Shown one piece after another: positions 22,476 to 30,668 of a stretch of DNA of 32,836 nucleotides. The DNA is from Streptosporangiaceae bacterium (GTDB lineage: Bacteria; Actinomycetota; Actinomycetes; Streptosporangiales; Streptosporangiaceae), in contig JASHQL010000269.1 of NCBI GenBank assembly GCA_030039155.1, positions 1 to 32,836 on the forward strand, written 5' to 3'. The notes below the pieces were generated by a model, which made no database searches, had not been told where the DNA came from, and saw only the letters and a list, made by a program, of their open reading frames with translations. How positions within the stretch are numbered: position 1 is the first letter of the stretch; the number at the start of each line of letters is the position of its first letter. Made by a program: the position numbers and the translations under genes.

Positions 22476-23489
22476 GTGCCTGCAAAGCCGCAGTCACAGC
22501 AGCATACGCCGGTCATCGGCTGGCCGGCGCCCGCCAGCACGGTGCCTCCCAGCACCGGGCCTGCCAGCACCGGGCCTGCCAGCACGGCGCCTGCCAGTAC
22601 CGAGCTGCGGAACGACCGCACCACCGAGATCGACACGGTCGGCACGCTCCAGTTGCTGCGGCTGCTCAACGCGGAAGACGCCACGGTGGCGGCCGCCGTG
22701 GCCGACATCCTGCCGGTGCTGGCCGAGGTGGTTGACCGCACCGCGGCGCTGCTGCGGGCCGGCGGGCGGGTGCATTACTTCGGTGCCGGGTCGTCCGGCC
22801 GGATCGGCGTGCTCGACGCGGCCGAGGTGGTGCCGACCTTCGGCGTGCAGCCCGGCCTGTTCGTGGCGCATCAGGCCGGCGGCGACGCCGCGGTCAGTCA
22901 GCCGGTGGAAGGCGCAGAGGACCGGGCGGAGCTCGGCCGCCTGGCGGCAGCCGGGCTGACAGCGGCCGACTTGGCGGTCGGGCTGTCGGCAAGCGGGCGC
23001 ACGCCGTACGTGGCCGGCGCGCTCGGCGGTGCCCGTTCGGCTGCCGCGCTGACGGTCCTGATCAGCAGCAACCCGGCGGCGCCGCTGGCGGCGCTGGCCG
23101 ACTACTGCCTGATCGCCGACACCGGCAGGGAAGCGATCGCCGGGTCGACCAGGCTGAAGGCGGCTACCGCGCAGAAGCTGATCCTGAACTCGCTGTCCAC
23201 CGCGGTCATGATCAGGCTTGGCCGTACCTACTCCAACCTGATGGTGTCGCTGTCCGGCAGCAACGCCAAGCTGCGGGCACGGCAGCTGACCATCTTGACG
23301 GAGGCCTCTGGCGCCGCACCGGAAGCCTGCCTGGCAGCGCTGGCCGGCTGCGACGGCGACCTGCGGCTCGCGGTGCTGTGCCTGCTGTCCGGGCTTGACC
23401 CATGCCAGGGCCGCGCCGCGCTTGCCGCTGCCGACGGCAACGTCCGTGCCGCGCTGGCCGCCGCCGGCAAAGGAGCAGCAGGTGGCTGA
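22476..23489 (+). CDS. murQ: N-acetylmuramic acid 6-phosphate etherase
   Basis: MurQ cleaves the lactyl ether of MurNAc-6-phosphate to give GlcNAc-6-phosphate and lactate. The SIS-domain protein shows TTEIDTVGTLQLLRLLNAED, HYFGAGSSGRIGVLDAAEVVPTFG (quoted in part; the glutamate in DAAE is catalytic), VGLSASGRTPYVAGAL and TRLKAATAQKLILNSLSTA. The length is 337 residues. GTG 22476 is chosen because GGAGG (22465-22469) stands six bases upstream. This adds an unusual N-terminal extension of five PASTx pentapeptides (22529-22603) before the family N-terminus ELRNDRTTEID. Its last bases overlap the RpiR gene by eight bases, whose ribosome binding site lies in the murQ end, so the two are coupled. 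Confidence 0.93.
   Translation: MPAKPQSQQHTPVIGWPAPASTVPPSTGPASTGPASTAPASTELRNDRTTEIDTVGTLQLLRLLNAEDATVAAAVADILPVLAEVVDRTAALLRAGGRVHYFGAGSSGRIGVLDAAEVVPTFGVQPGLFVAHQAGGDAAVSQPVEGAEDRAELGRLAAAGLTAADLAVGLSASGRTPYVAGALGGARSAAALTVLISSNPAAPLAALADYCLIADTGREAIAGSTRLKAATAQKLILNSLSTAVMIRLGRTYSNLMVSLSGSNAKLRARQLTILTEASGAAPEACLAALAGCDGDLRLAVLCLLSGLDPCQGRAALAAADGNVRAALAAAGKGAAGG
22529..22603. repeat. 15-bp coding tandem repeat at the start of murQ
   Basis: Five 15-base units (22529, 22544, 22559, 22574, 22589) of GCCTGCCAGCACCGG with a few changes encode PASTV, PPSTG, PASTG, PASTA, PASTE-like pentapeptides. A Pro-Ala-Ser-Thr linker of this kind is not part of normal MurQ. Confidence 0.85.
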
Positions 23490-24390
23490 CGAAGTCGCAA
23501 CACCGGGGCCAGACGTGCTGGTCAGCATCCGTGCGCTGCTGCCGAACCTGGCGCCGGTCGAGCGGCGAGTCGCCCATCAGGTGCTTGCCGACCCGTACGG
23601 CACCGCGATGCAGTCCATCTCCGAGCTGGCCGCGTCCTGCGACACCTCGGCAACCACGGTGGTCAGGTTCTGCCGCTCGGTCGGCCTGCGCGGGTACCCG
23701 GAGCTGCGGATCGCCCTCGCCGCCGCGGCCGCGCACGCAGGCGCCGCGGCCGGAGCCGAGCCGTGGCACGACATCGTGCCTGGCGACGATCCGGCCGCGA
23801 TCACCGCGAAGATCGCCCGCGCCGACGCGCGCGCGGTCACCGATACCGCACGGCACCTGGATATCGGCACGCTGGTCAGCGTGGTCGCCGTGCTGGCCGA
23901 CGCCCGCCGTATCGACATCTACGGCGTCGGGGCGTCCGGTTATGTGGCACTCGACCTGCAGCAGAAGCTGCAGCGGATCGGCAAGCCGGCCTTCGCCTGG
24001 CCTGATCCGCACATGGCGATGACCTCGGCCGCGCTGCTCGGGCCGGCTGACGTGGCGGTCGCGCTCTCGCATACCGGCACCACCGCCGACACCATCGACG
24101 CGATGCGCGAAGCCGGCAGCCACGGCGCGCGCACCGTCGCGATCACCAACTTCCCGCGGTCAGCCATCGCGGCCGCCGCCGACTACGTGCTGCTCACCGC
24201 CGCCCGCGAGACTGCCTTCAGGTCAGGCGCGATGACCAGCAGGATCGCGCAGCTGACCGTGGTCGACTGCCTGTTCGTGGTGCTCGCGCAGCATGACCTG
24301 CCGGCCAGCACGCAGGCGCTGGAGCGCACGTTCGAGGCGGCGCAGGCCAAGCGCACCAGGCGCGGCCGGCGGTTCAGTTCCGGCGGCTGA
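23482..24390 (+). CDS. RpiR/MurR-family transcriptional regulator
   Basis: The 302-residue regulator combines an N-terminal HTH_6 domain (about residues 15-90: LLPNLAPVERRVAHQVLADP, then ISELAASCDTSATTVVRFCRS) with a C-terminal SIS sugar-phosphate-binding domain (about 125-265: IDIYGVGASGYVALDLQQKL and ALSHTGTTADTIDAM). RpiR proteins next to murQ, such as MurR of E. coli, respond to MurNAc-6-phosphate, so this protein probably controls the operon in response to peptidoglycan turnover. GTG 23482 is set by AAAGGAG (23469-23475) inside the murQ end. The stop is two bases before the next start, so murQ, this gene and the beta-lactamase-like gene form one operon. Confidence 0.9.
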   Translation: MADEVATPGPDVLVSIRALLPNLAPVERRVAHQVLADPYGTAMQSISELAASCDTSATTVVRFCRSVGLRGYPELRIALAAAAAHAGAAAGAEPWHDIVPGDDPAAITAKIARADARAVTDTARHLDIGTLVSVVAVLADARRIDIYGVGASGYVALDLQQKLQRIGKPAFAWPDPHMAMTSAALLGPADVAVALSHTGTTADTIDAMREAGSHGARTVAITNFPRSAIAAAADYVLLTAARETAFRSGAMTSRIAQLTVVDCLFVVLAQHDLPASTQALERTFEAAQAKRTRRGRRFSSGG

Positions 24391-24392
24391 GC

Positions 24393-25580
24393 GTGCTCAA
24401 TGACGCCTGGGCGCCGCGGCTGACCGCACGCTATCTGACCGGCACCGCCAGGCCGGCCGAGGGCTATCTGGCGTTGACCAGGCTGCTGCACCGCGCCCTG
24501 CAGGCAGCCGCGCCGCCGGCCGTCGCGGTCGAGGTGAGCACGGCGAGCGGGCCGGTGTACGCGGCCGCGGGCGGCTGGGCCTGCCTATCCGGCCAGCCAG
24601 CTGGCCCGATCGCGGCGACCGCGCAGACCAGGTTCGACCTTGCCTCGCTCACCAAGCTGATCGTCACGGTGCCGCTGGTGCTGCTGCTAGACCAGCGGGG
24701 CGGCTGGCGCCTGGACGACCCGGTCGCCCGCTGGCTGCCCGGCGCGCCGCGATCCGCGGTCACGATCAGGCACTGCCTCACGCACACCGCCGGCCTGGCC
24801 GCGCACCGGCCGTACTTTGCCAGCTTCAGCGAACCCGCGCAGATCAAGCGCGCGGTGATCGGCGAACTGGCCGGCGCCGTGCCCGGCACTGTGTGCTACA
24901 GCGACCTGGGCTACCTGCTGCTCGGCTGGGCGGTCGAGGAGTGCGCAGGCCAGCCGCTCGATGTGCTGGCCAGCCGCGAGCTGACCGGCCCGCTCGGCAT
25001 GACCAGCACCGGCTACCGGCCGGCCACGGGGGGATTGCGGGGGCCGTCCCGCCGAGCGGGCACGGCCGTGGGCTCCGCGGGCTTGCCCGCCGGAGCCAGC
25101 CCCGCCGAACTGACGAGCATCGCCGCCACCGAGGCCGATGGTGACCAGCGGCTGACCGCGGGCCTGGTGTGGGGCCAGGTCCACGACGGCAACGCGTTCG
25201 CGCTTGGCGGCGTCTGCGGTCACGCGGGGCTGTTCGGCACCGCGGCCGACGTTGCCAGGTTCGCGGCTGCGCTGCTCTGCCCGGCACGCCATCCGGTGCT
25301 CGGCGAGCCGGCCATCACGCTGATGATGAGCAGGCAGACAACGGCGGCGGCCGACGACGTGCGGGCGATCGGCTGGCGGCTGCGGCCGGCCGGCTGGGGG
25401 GACTGGCCGCCGGGCACGCTGTGGCATACCGGCTTCACCGGCACGTCGATGCTGATCGCCCCCGCGCTCGATGTGGCGGTGGTGCTGCTCGGCAACGGGG
25501 TGCACCCGGCCAGGCAGCCTGCCGCCATCGCGCGGCTCAGGGCCGGCCTGCATCAGGCAGTGCGCGCGGCGCTTGACTGA
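24393..25580 (+). CDS. Beta-lactamase-fold serine hydrolase
   Basis: This 395-residue protein of the class C beta-lactamase/penicillin-binding fold (PF00144) has the three active-site motifs: S85-L-T-K88, Y169-S-D171 and H345-T-G347 (HTGFTG). CLTHTAGL, HDGNAFALGGVCGHAGLF and LGNGVHP fit esterase or D-aminopeptidase members rather than true beta-lactamases. No signal peptide is present, so it is cytoplasmic, as expected for a muropeptide-recycling hydrolase. B. subtilis has a beta-lactamase-fold gene in its murQ-murR cluster, to my recollection, which supports a similar role. GTG 24393 begins two bases after the regulator stop. Residues 205-240 are glycine/proline-rich and may be a loose insertion. 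It converges with the winged-helix gene with 18 bp between stops. Confidence 0.85.
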   Translation: MLNDAWAPRLTARYLTGTARPAEGYLALTRLLHRALQAAAPPAVAVEVSTASGPVYAAAGGWACLSGQPAGPIAATAQTRFDLASLTKLIVTVPLVLLLDQRGGWRLDDPVARWLPGAPRSAVTIRHCLTHTAGLAAHRPYFASFSEPAQIKRAVIGELAGAVPGTVCYSDLGYLLLGWAVEECAGQPLDVLASRELTGPLGMTSTGYRPATGGLRGPSRRAGTAVGSAGLPAGASPAELTSIAATEADGDQRLTAGLVWGQVHDGNAFALGGVCGHAGLFGTAADVARFAAALLCPARHPVLGEPAITLMMSRQTTAAADDVRAIGWRLRPAGWGDWPPGTLWHTGFTGTSMLIAPALDVAVVLLGNGVHPARQPAAIARLRAGLHQAVRAALD

Positions 25581-25598
25581 CGTCGGCGGCCGACCGGC

Positions 25599-26117
25599 TC
25601 AGGCCGCGTCGGTGTCGCCGTCGGCTTGGCGCTGCGGCGCTGCCGCGGCGGCCCCCCTGGACCGGCCCGACTGCTCTGGCAGCGGGACAAGCCCCTCGGG
25701 CGGGGACAGCACCGCCGCCGCGGCACGCTCGGCGACATCGCGCAGCGTGTCGCCGACCAGCCTGGCAGCGTAGGCAAGCAGGCCCTTGCGCTCGGCGTCC
25801 CGCTCTTCGGCGGCCGCCGAGGAGAACTCCTCAGCCAGCCGGGTCACCAGGCTGGCCGGCGTCGGCCACTGCCCGACCGCACGCCTGGCCTCCGGCGTCA
25901 CCTTGTGCACGTACCAGAACGTCGGGTCGCCGCCGGTGGTGGTCTTCCTGAAGTCGACGTAGACCGGGTCAAGCGCCTCGAGCGCCGCCGCGACGTCGCG
26001 CTCGCCGAGGCCAGTCCGCCCGGCGATGTCGCTCACCGTGACCATGAAGCTCGCCTCGAGCAGGCCGACGGTGGCATCGAGCACCGGCAGGTCCCTGGTC
26101 GTCCAGGTGTCGTCCAT
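25599..26117 (-). CDS. Hypothetical protein with a winged-helix-like N-terminal half
   Basis: I do not recognise a named family. The 172-residue protein starts MDDTWTTRDLPVLDATVGLLE and has a helix-turn-helix-like pattern TVSDIAGRTGLGERDVAAALEAL, then a strand pair VYVDFRKT and TFWYVHKVTPEARRAVG, as in winged-helix wings. The second half is a long acidic helix (EEFSSAAAEERDAERKG) and ends in a charged, low-complexity tail. ATG 26117 is chosen because the conserved-looking part begins there; no ribosome binding site is evident. It may be a small DNA-binding protein. The 273-bp gap to the NDK gene holds only promoter-like sequence, including TAAGCT at 26302-26307 for the kinase. Confidence 0.6.
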   Translation of the reverse strand: MDDTWTTRDLPVLDATVGLLEASFMVTVSDIAGRTGLGERDVAAALEALDPVYVDFRKTTTGGDPTFWYVHKVTPEARRAVGQWPTPASLVTRLAEEFSSAAAEERDAERKGLLAYAARLVGDTLRDVAERAAAAVLSPPEGLVPLPEQSGRSRGAAAAAPQRQADGDTDAA

Positions 26118-26301
26118 GCTGCACGCTGCCAATCCGGAACGGTTTCCTGACCGCCACGAGACTAGCGACAATGCTGGCCAAGCGATGCTATTGCGGTGTG
26201 AGTAAGGCCACTAGCACGAAGTTGTGGCACGCCAGGCTATTCCGGGGCCGGCCGGTGGGCTCTGCGGCAGACCCGAGTGAAAGCACGGAGCCTGCGCCGC
26301 T

Positions 26302-26390
26302 AAGCTGTGCGCGCCCGCTCGGCTGAGCGGCCACGGCACCACCCTGGGGGACTGCCCCCGATCCCCGCCCACCACTGAGAGGTATCACCC
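26302..26390 (+). promoter_or_regulatory. Possible promoter, GC hairpin and ribosome binding site of the NDK gene
   Basis: TAAGCT (26302-26307) is a TANNNT -10 candidate. GGGGG-ACTG-CCCCC (26346-26359) is a small stem-loop in the leader. GAGAGG then precedes ATG 26391 at good spacing. No convincing -35 box was seen. Confidence 0.35.
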
Positions 26391-26894
26391 ATGAGTCACG
26401 TCACCGGAGTCGAGCGGACCCTGGTGCTGCTCAAGCCGGACGCGGTGGCACGCGGCCTGGCCGGACGCGTGCTCACCCGGTTCGAACAAGCCCTACTCAA
26501 GATCGTCGCCATCAAGATGGTCTGGATGGACGCCGAGCTGGCCAAGCGGCATTACTTCGACCTGGAAGAGCGGTTCGGCCTCGCGGTGTACAACCTGATG
26601 GCTGACTTCATGCAGACCGGCCCGGTGATCGCGGTCGTGCTCGAGGGCGTGGACGCGATCTCCTGCGTACGCAAGATGGTCGGCGCGACATATCCGGATC
26701 AGGCGGCACCAGGCACGATCCGTGGTGACTTCGCCCACATGAGCAGGGCATACGCGAACGACCGTGGCGTGGCGGTGGCCAACCTCGTGCACGCGTCAGG
26801 CAACGCGGAAGAGGCCGAGCACGAGATCGGCGTGTGGTTCGCCAAGGACGAGATCCACGAGTACGCCACCGCCGCCGAGCACTACCACAGGTAG
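26391..26894 (+). CDS. ndk: Nucleoside diphosphate kinase, atypical variant
   Basis: NDK moves the gamma phosphate between nucleoside triphosphates and diphosphates through a phospho-histidine. The sequence starts ERTLVLLKPDAVARGLAGRVL with K15. It has EGVDAISCVRKMVGAT (R94, T100), PGTIRGDF (R111), N131 and the active-site H134 in NLVHASGN. At 167 residues it is longer than the usual 135-150. The region between KRHYFDL and FMQTGPV is extended, and the common N-x-(I/V)-HGSDS reads NLVHASGN. The C-terminus ends EEAEHEIGVWFAKDEIHEYATAA. This pattern recalls the longer NDK form I associate with archaea and candidate-phylum bacteria rather than the normal actinobacterial one. All catalytic residues remain, so it is probably active. 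Confidence 0.88.
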   Translation: MSHVTGVERTLVLLKPDAVARGLAGRVLTRFEQALLKIVAIKMVWMDAELAKRHYFDLEERFGLAVYNLMADFMQTGPVIAVVLEGVDAISCVRKMVGATYPDQAAPGTIRGDFAHMSRAYANDRGVAVANLVHASGNAEEAEHEIGVWFAKDEIHEYATAAEHYHR

Positions 26895-26908
26895 CAGCCG
26901 GCCGGCTG
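26895..26908. terminator. 14-bp palindrome right after the NDK stop
   Basis: CAGCCGGCCGGCTG is a perfect palindrome directly after the TAG at 26892-26894. It can form a five-base stem; no T-run follows. Confidence 0.35.
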
Positions 26909-26942
26909 AACCGAAGGCCTGACAGCCTCGTTCCCCTGATTG

Positions 26943-26964
26943 CGGCCCGGCGCCCGCCGGGCCG
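26943..26964. terminator. 10-bp perfect hairpin between NDK and beta-propeller genes
   Basis: CGGCCCGGCG and CGCCGGGCCG pair around two bases. Lying 49 bp past the NDK stop and 76 bp before the next start, it is the stronger terminator candidate of the 145-bp gap. Confidence 0.5.
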
Positions 26965-27039
26965 GTGCGGCCTCAGCCTGCTCGCAGTCCCCCCGCGGCG
27001 TCGCCGGCCCGGCCGCCATCGCGTCCGACGGGAGCAACC

Positions 27040-28167
27040 ATGAGGCTGTTTCACAAGGTCACGGCGGCTGCGGCCGCTGCCGGGGCCATCACCGCGGCAG
27101 GGCTCACCCTGCCAGTCGCGGCACAGGCACAGCAGCACAGCGGCGGGGCCTACCTCAGCGCATTCCACCACCTGCGGACGGTCGGCAGCACCGTGCCAGG
27201 GAACGGCGATGTCAATCCGTACGGCATCGTGGTGCTCAAGCACTCGGTCGGCCGCCTGGTCGCCGGCGACGTCCTGATCAGCAACTTCAATGACAAGAAG
27301 AACGAGCAGGGCACCGGGCACACCATCGTCGAGTTGGCACCTGGCGGCCACCGCACCGTGTTCGCCAACATCACCGCGGCCAGCCTGCCCGGCGCCTGTC
27401 CCGGCGGCATCGGGCTGACCACGGCGCTGGTCGTGCTGCCAGGCGGCTGGGTCATCGTCGGCAGCACGCCATCGCGCAACGGCAGCGTGTCCACCTCAGC
27501 GGCCGGCTGCCTGATCCTGCTGAACAGCCAGGGCCAGGTGAACCAGGTCTGGTCCGGCGGCGCCATCAACGGGCCGTGGGACGCGACCGCGGCGGCGCAC
27601 GGCGACATGGCGTCGGTGTTCGTCGACAACGTGCTCAACGGCACCAGGGCGGCGGGCGGCAAGCAGGTGTTCCGCGGCACCGTGCTCAGGTTTGACCTGA
27701 TCCTCTACGGCAGCAACCAGGCGCCGGTGGTCACCAGCACGACCAAGATCGGCCAGGGCTTCGCCGAGCAGGGCAACGCCTCTGCGTTCGTGCTCGGCCC
27801 CACCGGGCTCGGGCTCAGCCACGGCACGCTGTACGTGGCAGAGACCGACACCAACCGGATCAAGGCAATTCCGGCGGCGATGACCAGGATGACCAGCGCC
27901 GGCAACGGCACGCTGGTCACGGCCGGCGGCAAGCTGTCAGCGCCGCTTGGGCTGGCCATCGCGCCTGACGGCCACATCCTGACCGTGAACGGCAACAACG
28001 GCCTGATCGTCGAGACCACGCCAGGCGGCAGCCAGATAGCAGCCAGGCTGCTTGACAGTTCTGGGTCGCCGAAGGGCGCGGGCGCGCTGTTCGGGCTCGC
28101 GGTCTGGGGCGGGCACGGCGTCTACTACGTGGACGACGCGCAGAACACCCTGCGGCTGCTGCACTAG
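27040..28167 (+). CDS. Secreted NHL/SMP-30-like beta-propeller protein
   Basis: The 375-residue exported protein has a signal peptide (MRLFHKV, then AAAAAAGAITAAGLTLPVA, cleavage after AQA near residue 28). The mature part has blade-like repeats: GDVLISNFND, HTIVELAPGG, LYVAETDTNRIKAIPA, LGLAIAPDGHILTVNGNNG, LFGLAVWGGHGVYYVDDAQNTLRLL. This is an NHL- or SMP-30-type propeller that reads like a lactonase or binding scaffold, but no catalytic metal ligands are certain. ATG 27040 has CGGGAGC seven bases upstream. Many actinomycetes carry similar exported proteins of unknown role. It converges on the S9 peptidase gene (22 bp between stops), with a hairpin over the junction. Confidence 0.85.
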   Translation: MRLFHKVTAAAAAAGAITAAGLTLPVAAQAQQHSGGAYLSAFHHLRTVGSTVPGNGDVNPYGIVVLKHSVGRLVAGDVLISNFNDKKNEQGTGHTIVELAPGGHRTVFANITAASLPGACPGGIGLTTALVVLPGGWVIVGSTPSRNGSVSTSAAGCLILLNSQGQVNQVWSGGAINGPWDATAAAHGDMASVFVDNVLNGTRAAGGKQVFRGTVLRFDLILYGSNQAPVVTSTTKIGQGFAEQGNASAFVLGPTGLGLSHGTLYVAETDTNRIKAIPAAMTRMTSAGNGTLVTAGGKLSAPLGLAIAPDGHILTVNGNNGLIVETTPGGSQIAARLLDSSGSPKGAGALFGLAVWGGHGVYYVDDAQNTLRLLH

Positions 28168-28214
28168 CCAGCTGCGCTGGGGGACGGGCTCAGCTTGCTG
28201 CGCCTGTCCCCAGC
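28168..28214. terminator. Hairpins over a convergent gene junction
   Basis: CCAGC-TGC-GCTGG (28168-28180) is followed by GCTGGGGGAC (28176-28185), which pairs with GTCCCCAGC (28206-28214) apart from one base. The region contains the S9 stop and starts just after the propeller stop, so it may end transcripts from both sides. Confidence 0.4.
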
Positions 28215-30541
28215 CAGCGATCGAGCCAGGCAAACTGCTCGGCGAGCACGTGCAGCACCGACTCGCGGCCCGCGTAGCCATGGCTCTCGTGCGGGAGCAC
28301 GACAAGCCGCGCGGTCCCGCCGTTCCCCTGTACCGCCTGGAACAACCGCTCGGACTGCAACGGGAACGTGCCAGAGTTCGCGTCTGCGGCCCCGTGGATC
28401 AGCAGCAGCGGCGCGGCGATCTGATTGGCGTAGCGGAACGGCGAGACCCGGTCATAGACCCCGGTGGCCTCCCAGAAACTGCGCCGCTCGGTCTGGAAGC
28501 CGAACGGGGTAAGGCTGCGGTTGTACGCTCCGCTGCGCGCGATGCCGGCCGCGAACAGGTCGGTGTGCGCGAGCAGGTTGGCCGTCATGAACGCGCCGTA
28601 GCTGTGCCCGCCGACCGCGACCCTGTCCGGGTCGGCGATGCCCAGCTCAGTCAGTGCGGTGATGTGCGCCGACGCCGCGGCGGAGATCTGCTCGACGTAG
28701 CTGTCGTTCATGGTCTCCGGGTCGCCGATGACCGGCATCGTGGCATTGGCGAGCACCGCGTAGCCGCGCAGCACGAACCAGACGGGCTCCGGCGCGTTCA
28801 GCCTGGTGAACCGCTGGGTACTGCCGCGCACCTGGCCGGCCGTGCCGGCGTCGCCGTAGTCGAGCGGGTAGGCCCAGATGACCAGCGGCAGCCTGCCGTC
28901 GCGTGCCGGGTCGTAGCCCGGCGGCAGGTACAGCATCCCGGTGAGCTGCACGCCGTCGCCGCGGTCGTAGGTCAGCAGCTGCCGCTGCATCCTGGTCAGC
29001 TGCGGATGCGGGTCCGGCCAGCTGGTGAGCTGCCTGCGCCGGCCGCCGTCGAGCGCTGCCGCGAACAGGTTCGGCGGCGCGGCCGGCGTCTCATGCGAGA
29101 TGACCACCTCCGTCCTGCCATCGGCGACGAAACCGAGCACGTGCTCGTAGGCGTCAGCGGTGCTGTGGAACAGCCTGGTCGTGGCGGAGTCGGCCAGGTC
29201 GAACCGGTCCAGGAACGGCCGGTCGCCGTCCGGCGTCGCGCCGTCTCCGCGCAGGTAGATCTGCGAGCCGTCCTGCAGCACCGTCCTGGATCCGTCCTGG
29301 TGCGTGGTCATCAGCGGCGAGCCGGGATCGTGGTAGGAGTCGTCGGCCGAATGGTCGAAGAGCACCCGGCCTGCGCCGCTGTCTGACAGGTCGCGCAGCC
29401 AGGTGGTGAGCCAGCGCCGGTCCCTGTCGTGCTCGGCGACCAGCAGCAGGTCCGGCTCGCGCAGGTCCAGCCAGCCAAGGCAGCGGTGCTCGAGCCTGGC
29501 CACCGGCTCGGGCGCGCCGGTGAACGGCGCGGCGAGCCGGAACATCTGGTCCCGGTGCTCGGCTGGCGCGTGCGGGTCACCGCCGTCGAGTGCCTCGGTC
29601 CAGACCAGGGTGGCCGGCCGCGACTCCAGCCAGGACACCATCCGCGGCCCGGTCGGCACGCCCTGCCGCGGCACCTCGTCGCTCACCGGCAGTTCGGTCA
29701 CCAGGTACTCGGGAACGCCGGCCGCGCTCCAGACCTCGACCCGGCGGGCGAAGTAGACCCAGGGCACCCGGAACGAGAACGGCCGCTGCAGCTTGCCGAC
29801 CAGCACGTGCTGCCCGTCTGGTGACTCGCCGAGGAAGCGGTAGAGCCCGGCAGGACCGAGCGTGACCGCGACGCCCGACTCGGGATCTACCCGCAGCGGC
29901 ACGGTGGTGGCCAGTGCCTCGAACGCGTCCTCGTCGGCTACCGTGCGCAGCAGGTCCTGGAAGGTGGCCATCTGCGAGTGCTTGCCCGCGGTCTCCTCGA
30001 CCTGCGGCTCGGCCAGCGCGACCGGCAGGGCGACCGGCCCGGCAGGCGCGCCGAGCACCAGCAGCGACCGGCTGTCCCTTGACCAGCGGATGGTGCTGCC
30101 CGCCGACGTCGGATCGCCGCCGAGCACGTCCCTGACCCGCAGGCCAGGCAGCTGCCTGGCGGTACCGGACTCGGCGTCGGCGACCCAGACGCCGATGCCG
30201 TCAAGCTCGTCGCAGGTGAAGGCGAACCGGCGGCCGTCGGGCGCCCATGCGGGCACGCTGACCGAGGCATCGGGTGGCAGTTCTAGCTGCCGCTCGCTGC
30301 CGTCGGCAAGCGACAGCAGCGAAATGCCGGTCAGCCGCCTGATCCGCTGCCTGCCCGCGATGACCGGGTCGAGCCGCATGCCGCCGAGCGACAGGTACCG
30401 CCTGGCGAGCTGGGCAACCGGCGGGTGCGACTCGTACCGCACCAGCGCCGCCCGCGTCCGGTCCGGCGACAGCACCGTGGCAGGCGTCGGCGCCGCGTCG
30501 ATGATCGAGACGATGTCACTGTCGGGGGTCAGGTACGGCAC
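28190..30541 (-). CDS. S9 family prolyl oligopeptidase-type serine peptidase
   Basis: The 783-residue peptidase has an N-terminal beta-propeller and a C-terminal alpha/beta-hydrolase domain. The catalytic triad is S647 (GGHSYGAFM), D720 (HGAADANSG) and H754 (ESHGY). The N-terminus, SIIDAAPTPATVLSPDRTRA then PPVAQLARRYLSLGGMRLDP, matches the S9D glutamyl-endopeptidase-like subgroup (including chloroplast CGEP) better than dipeptidyl peptidase IV. No signal peptide is seen, so a cytoplasmic role in peptide turnover is likely. GTG 30541 is chosen because GAGGAAG lies about eight bases upstream; the long upstream reading frame is not protein-like. It is divergent from the beta-lactamase-like pseudogene. 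Confidence 0.9.
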   Translation of the reverse strand: MPYLTPDSDIVSIIDAAPTPATVLSPDRTRAALVRYESHPPVAQLARRYLSLGGMRLDPVIAGRQRIRRLTGISLLSLADGSERQLELPPDASVSVPAWAPDGRRFAFTCDELDGIGVWVADAESGTARQLPGLRVRDVLGGDPTSAGSTIRWSRDSRSLLVLGAPAGPVALPVALAEPQVEETAGKHSQMATFQDLLRTVADEDAFEALATTVPLRVDPESGVAVTLGPAGLYRFLGESPDGQHVLVGKLQRPFSFRVPWVYFARRVEVWSAAGVPEYLVTELPVSDEVPRQGVPTGPRMVSWLESRPATLVWTEALDGGDPHAPAEHRDQMFRLAAPFTGAPEPVARLEHRCLGWLDLREPDLLLVAEHDRDRRWLTTWLRDLSDSGAGRVLFDHSADDSYHDPGSPLMTTHQDGSRTVLQDGSQIYLRGDGATPDGDRPFLDRFDLADSATTRLFHSTADAYEHVLGFVADGRTEVVISHETPAAPPNLFAAALDGGRRRQLTSWPDPHPQLTRMQRQLLTYDRGDGVQLTGMLYLPPGYDPARDGRLPLVIWAYPLDYGDAGTAGQVRGSTQRFTRLNAPEPVWFVLRGYAVLANATMPVIGDPETMNDSYVEQISAAASAHITALTELGIADPDRVAVGGHSYGAFMTANLLAHTDLFAAGIARSGAYNRSLTPFGFQTERRSFWEATGVYDRVSPFRYANQIAAPLLLIHGAADANSGTFPLQSERLFQAVQGNGGTARLVVLPHESHGYAGRESVLHVLAEQFAWLDRWLGTGAAS

Positions 30542-30655
30542 GCCAGCTTCCTCTCTGCCCGCCGGCCTGGCGCGGCCGCTACAGGGTTGCGCGTCCCGGC
30601 CGCCAGCGCAAATTGCCTGATGGCACCGGCACCAGGCCGGTCGTCTGGCAGCCGG

Positions 30656-30668
30656 TACGGTGGGCGTC
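30656..30668 (+). promoter_or_regulatory. Leaderless -10 box of the serine-hydrolase pseudogene
   Basis: TACGGT (30656-30661) is followed by seven bases and GTG 30669 (then ATG 30672). The promoter of the broken gene therefore looks intact. Confidence 0.5.

Noticed and set aside
25582-25594. GTCGG-CGG-CCGAC stem between convergent genes
   Set aside because: Five-base arms without a T-run are expected by chance in such GC-rich sequence.
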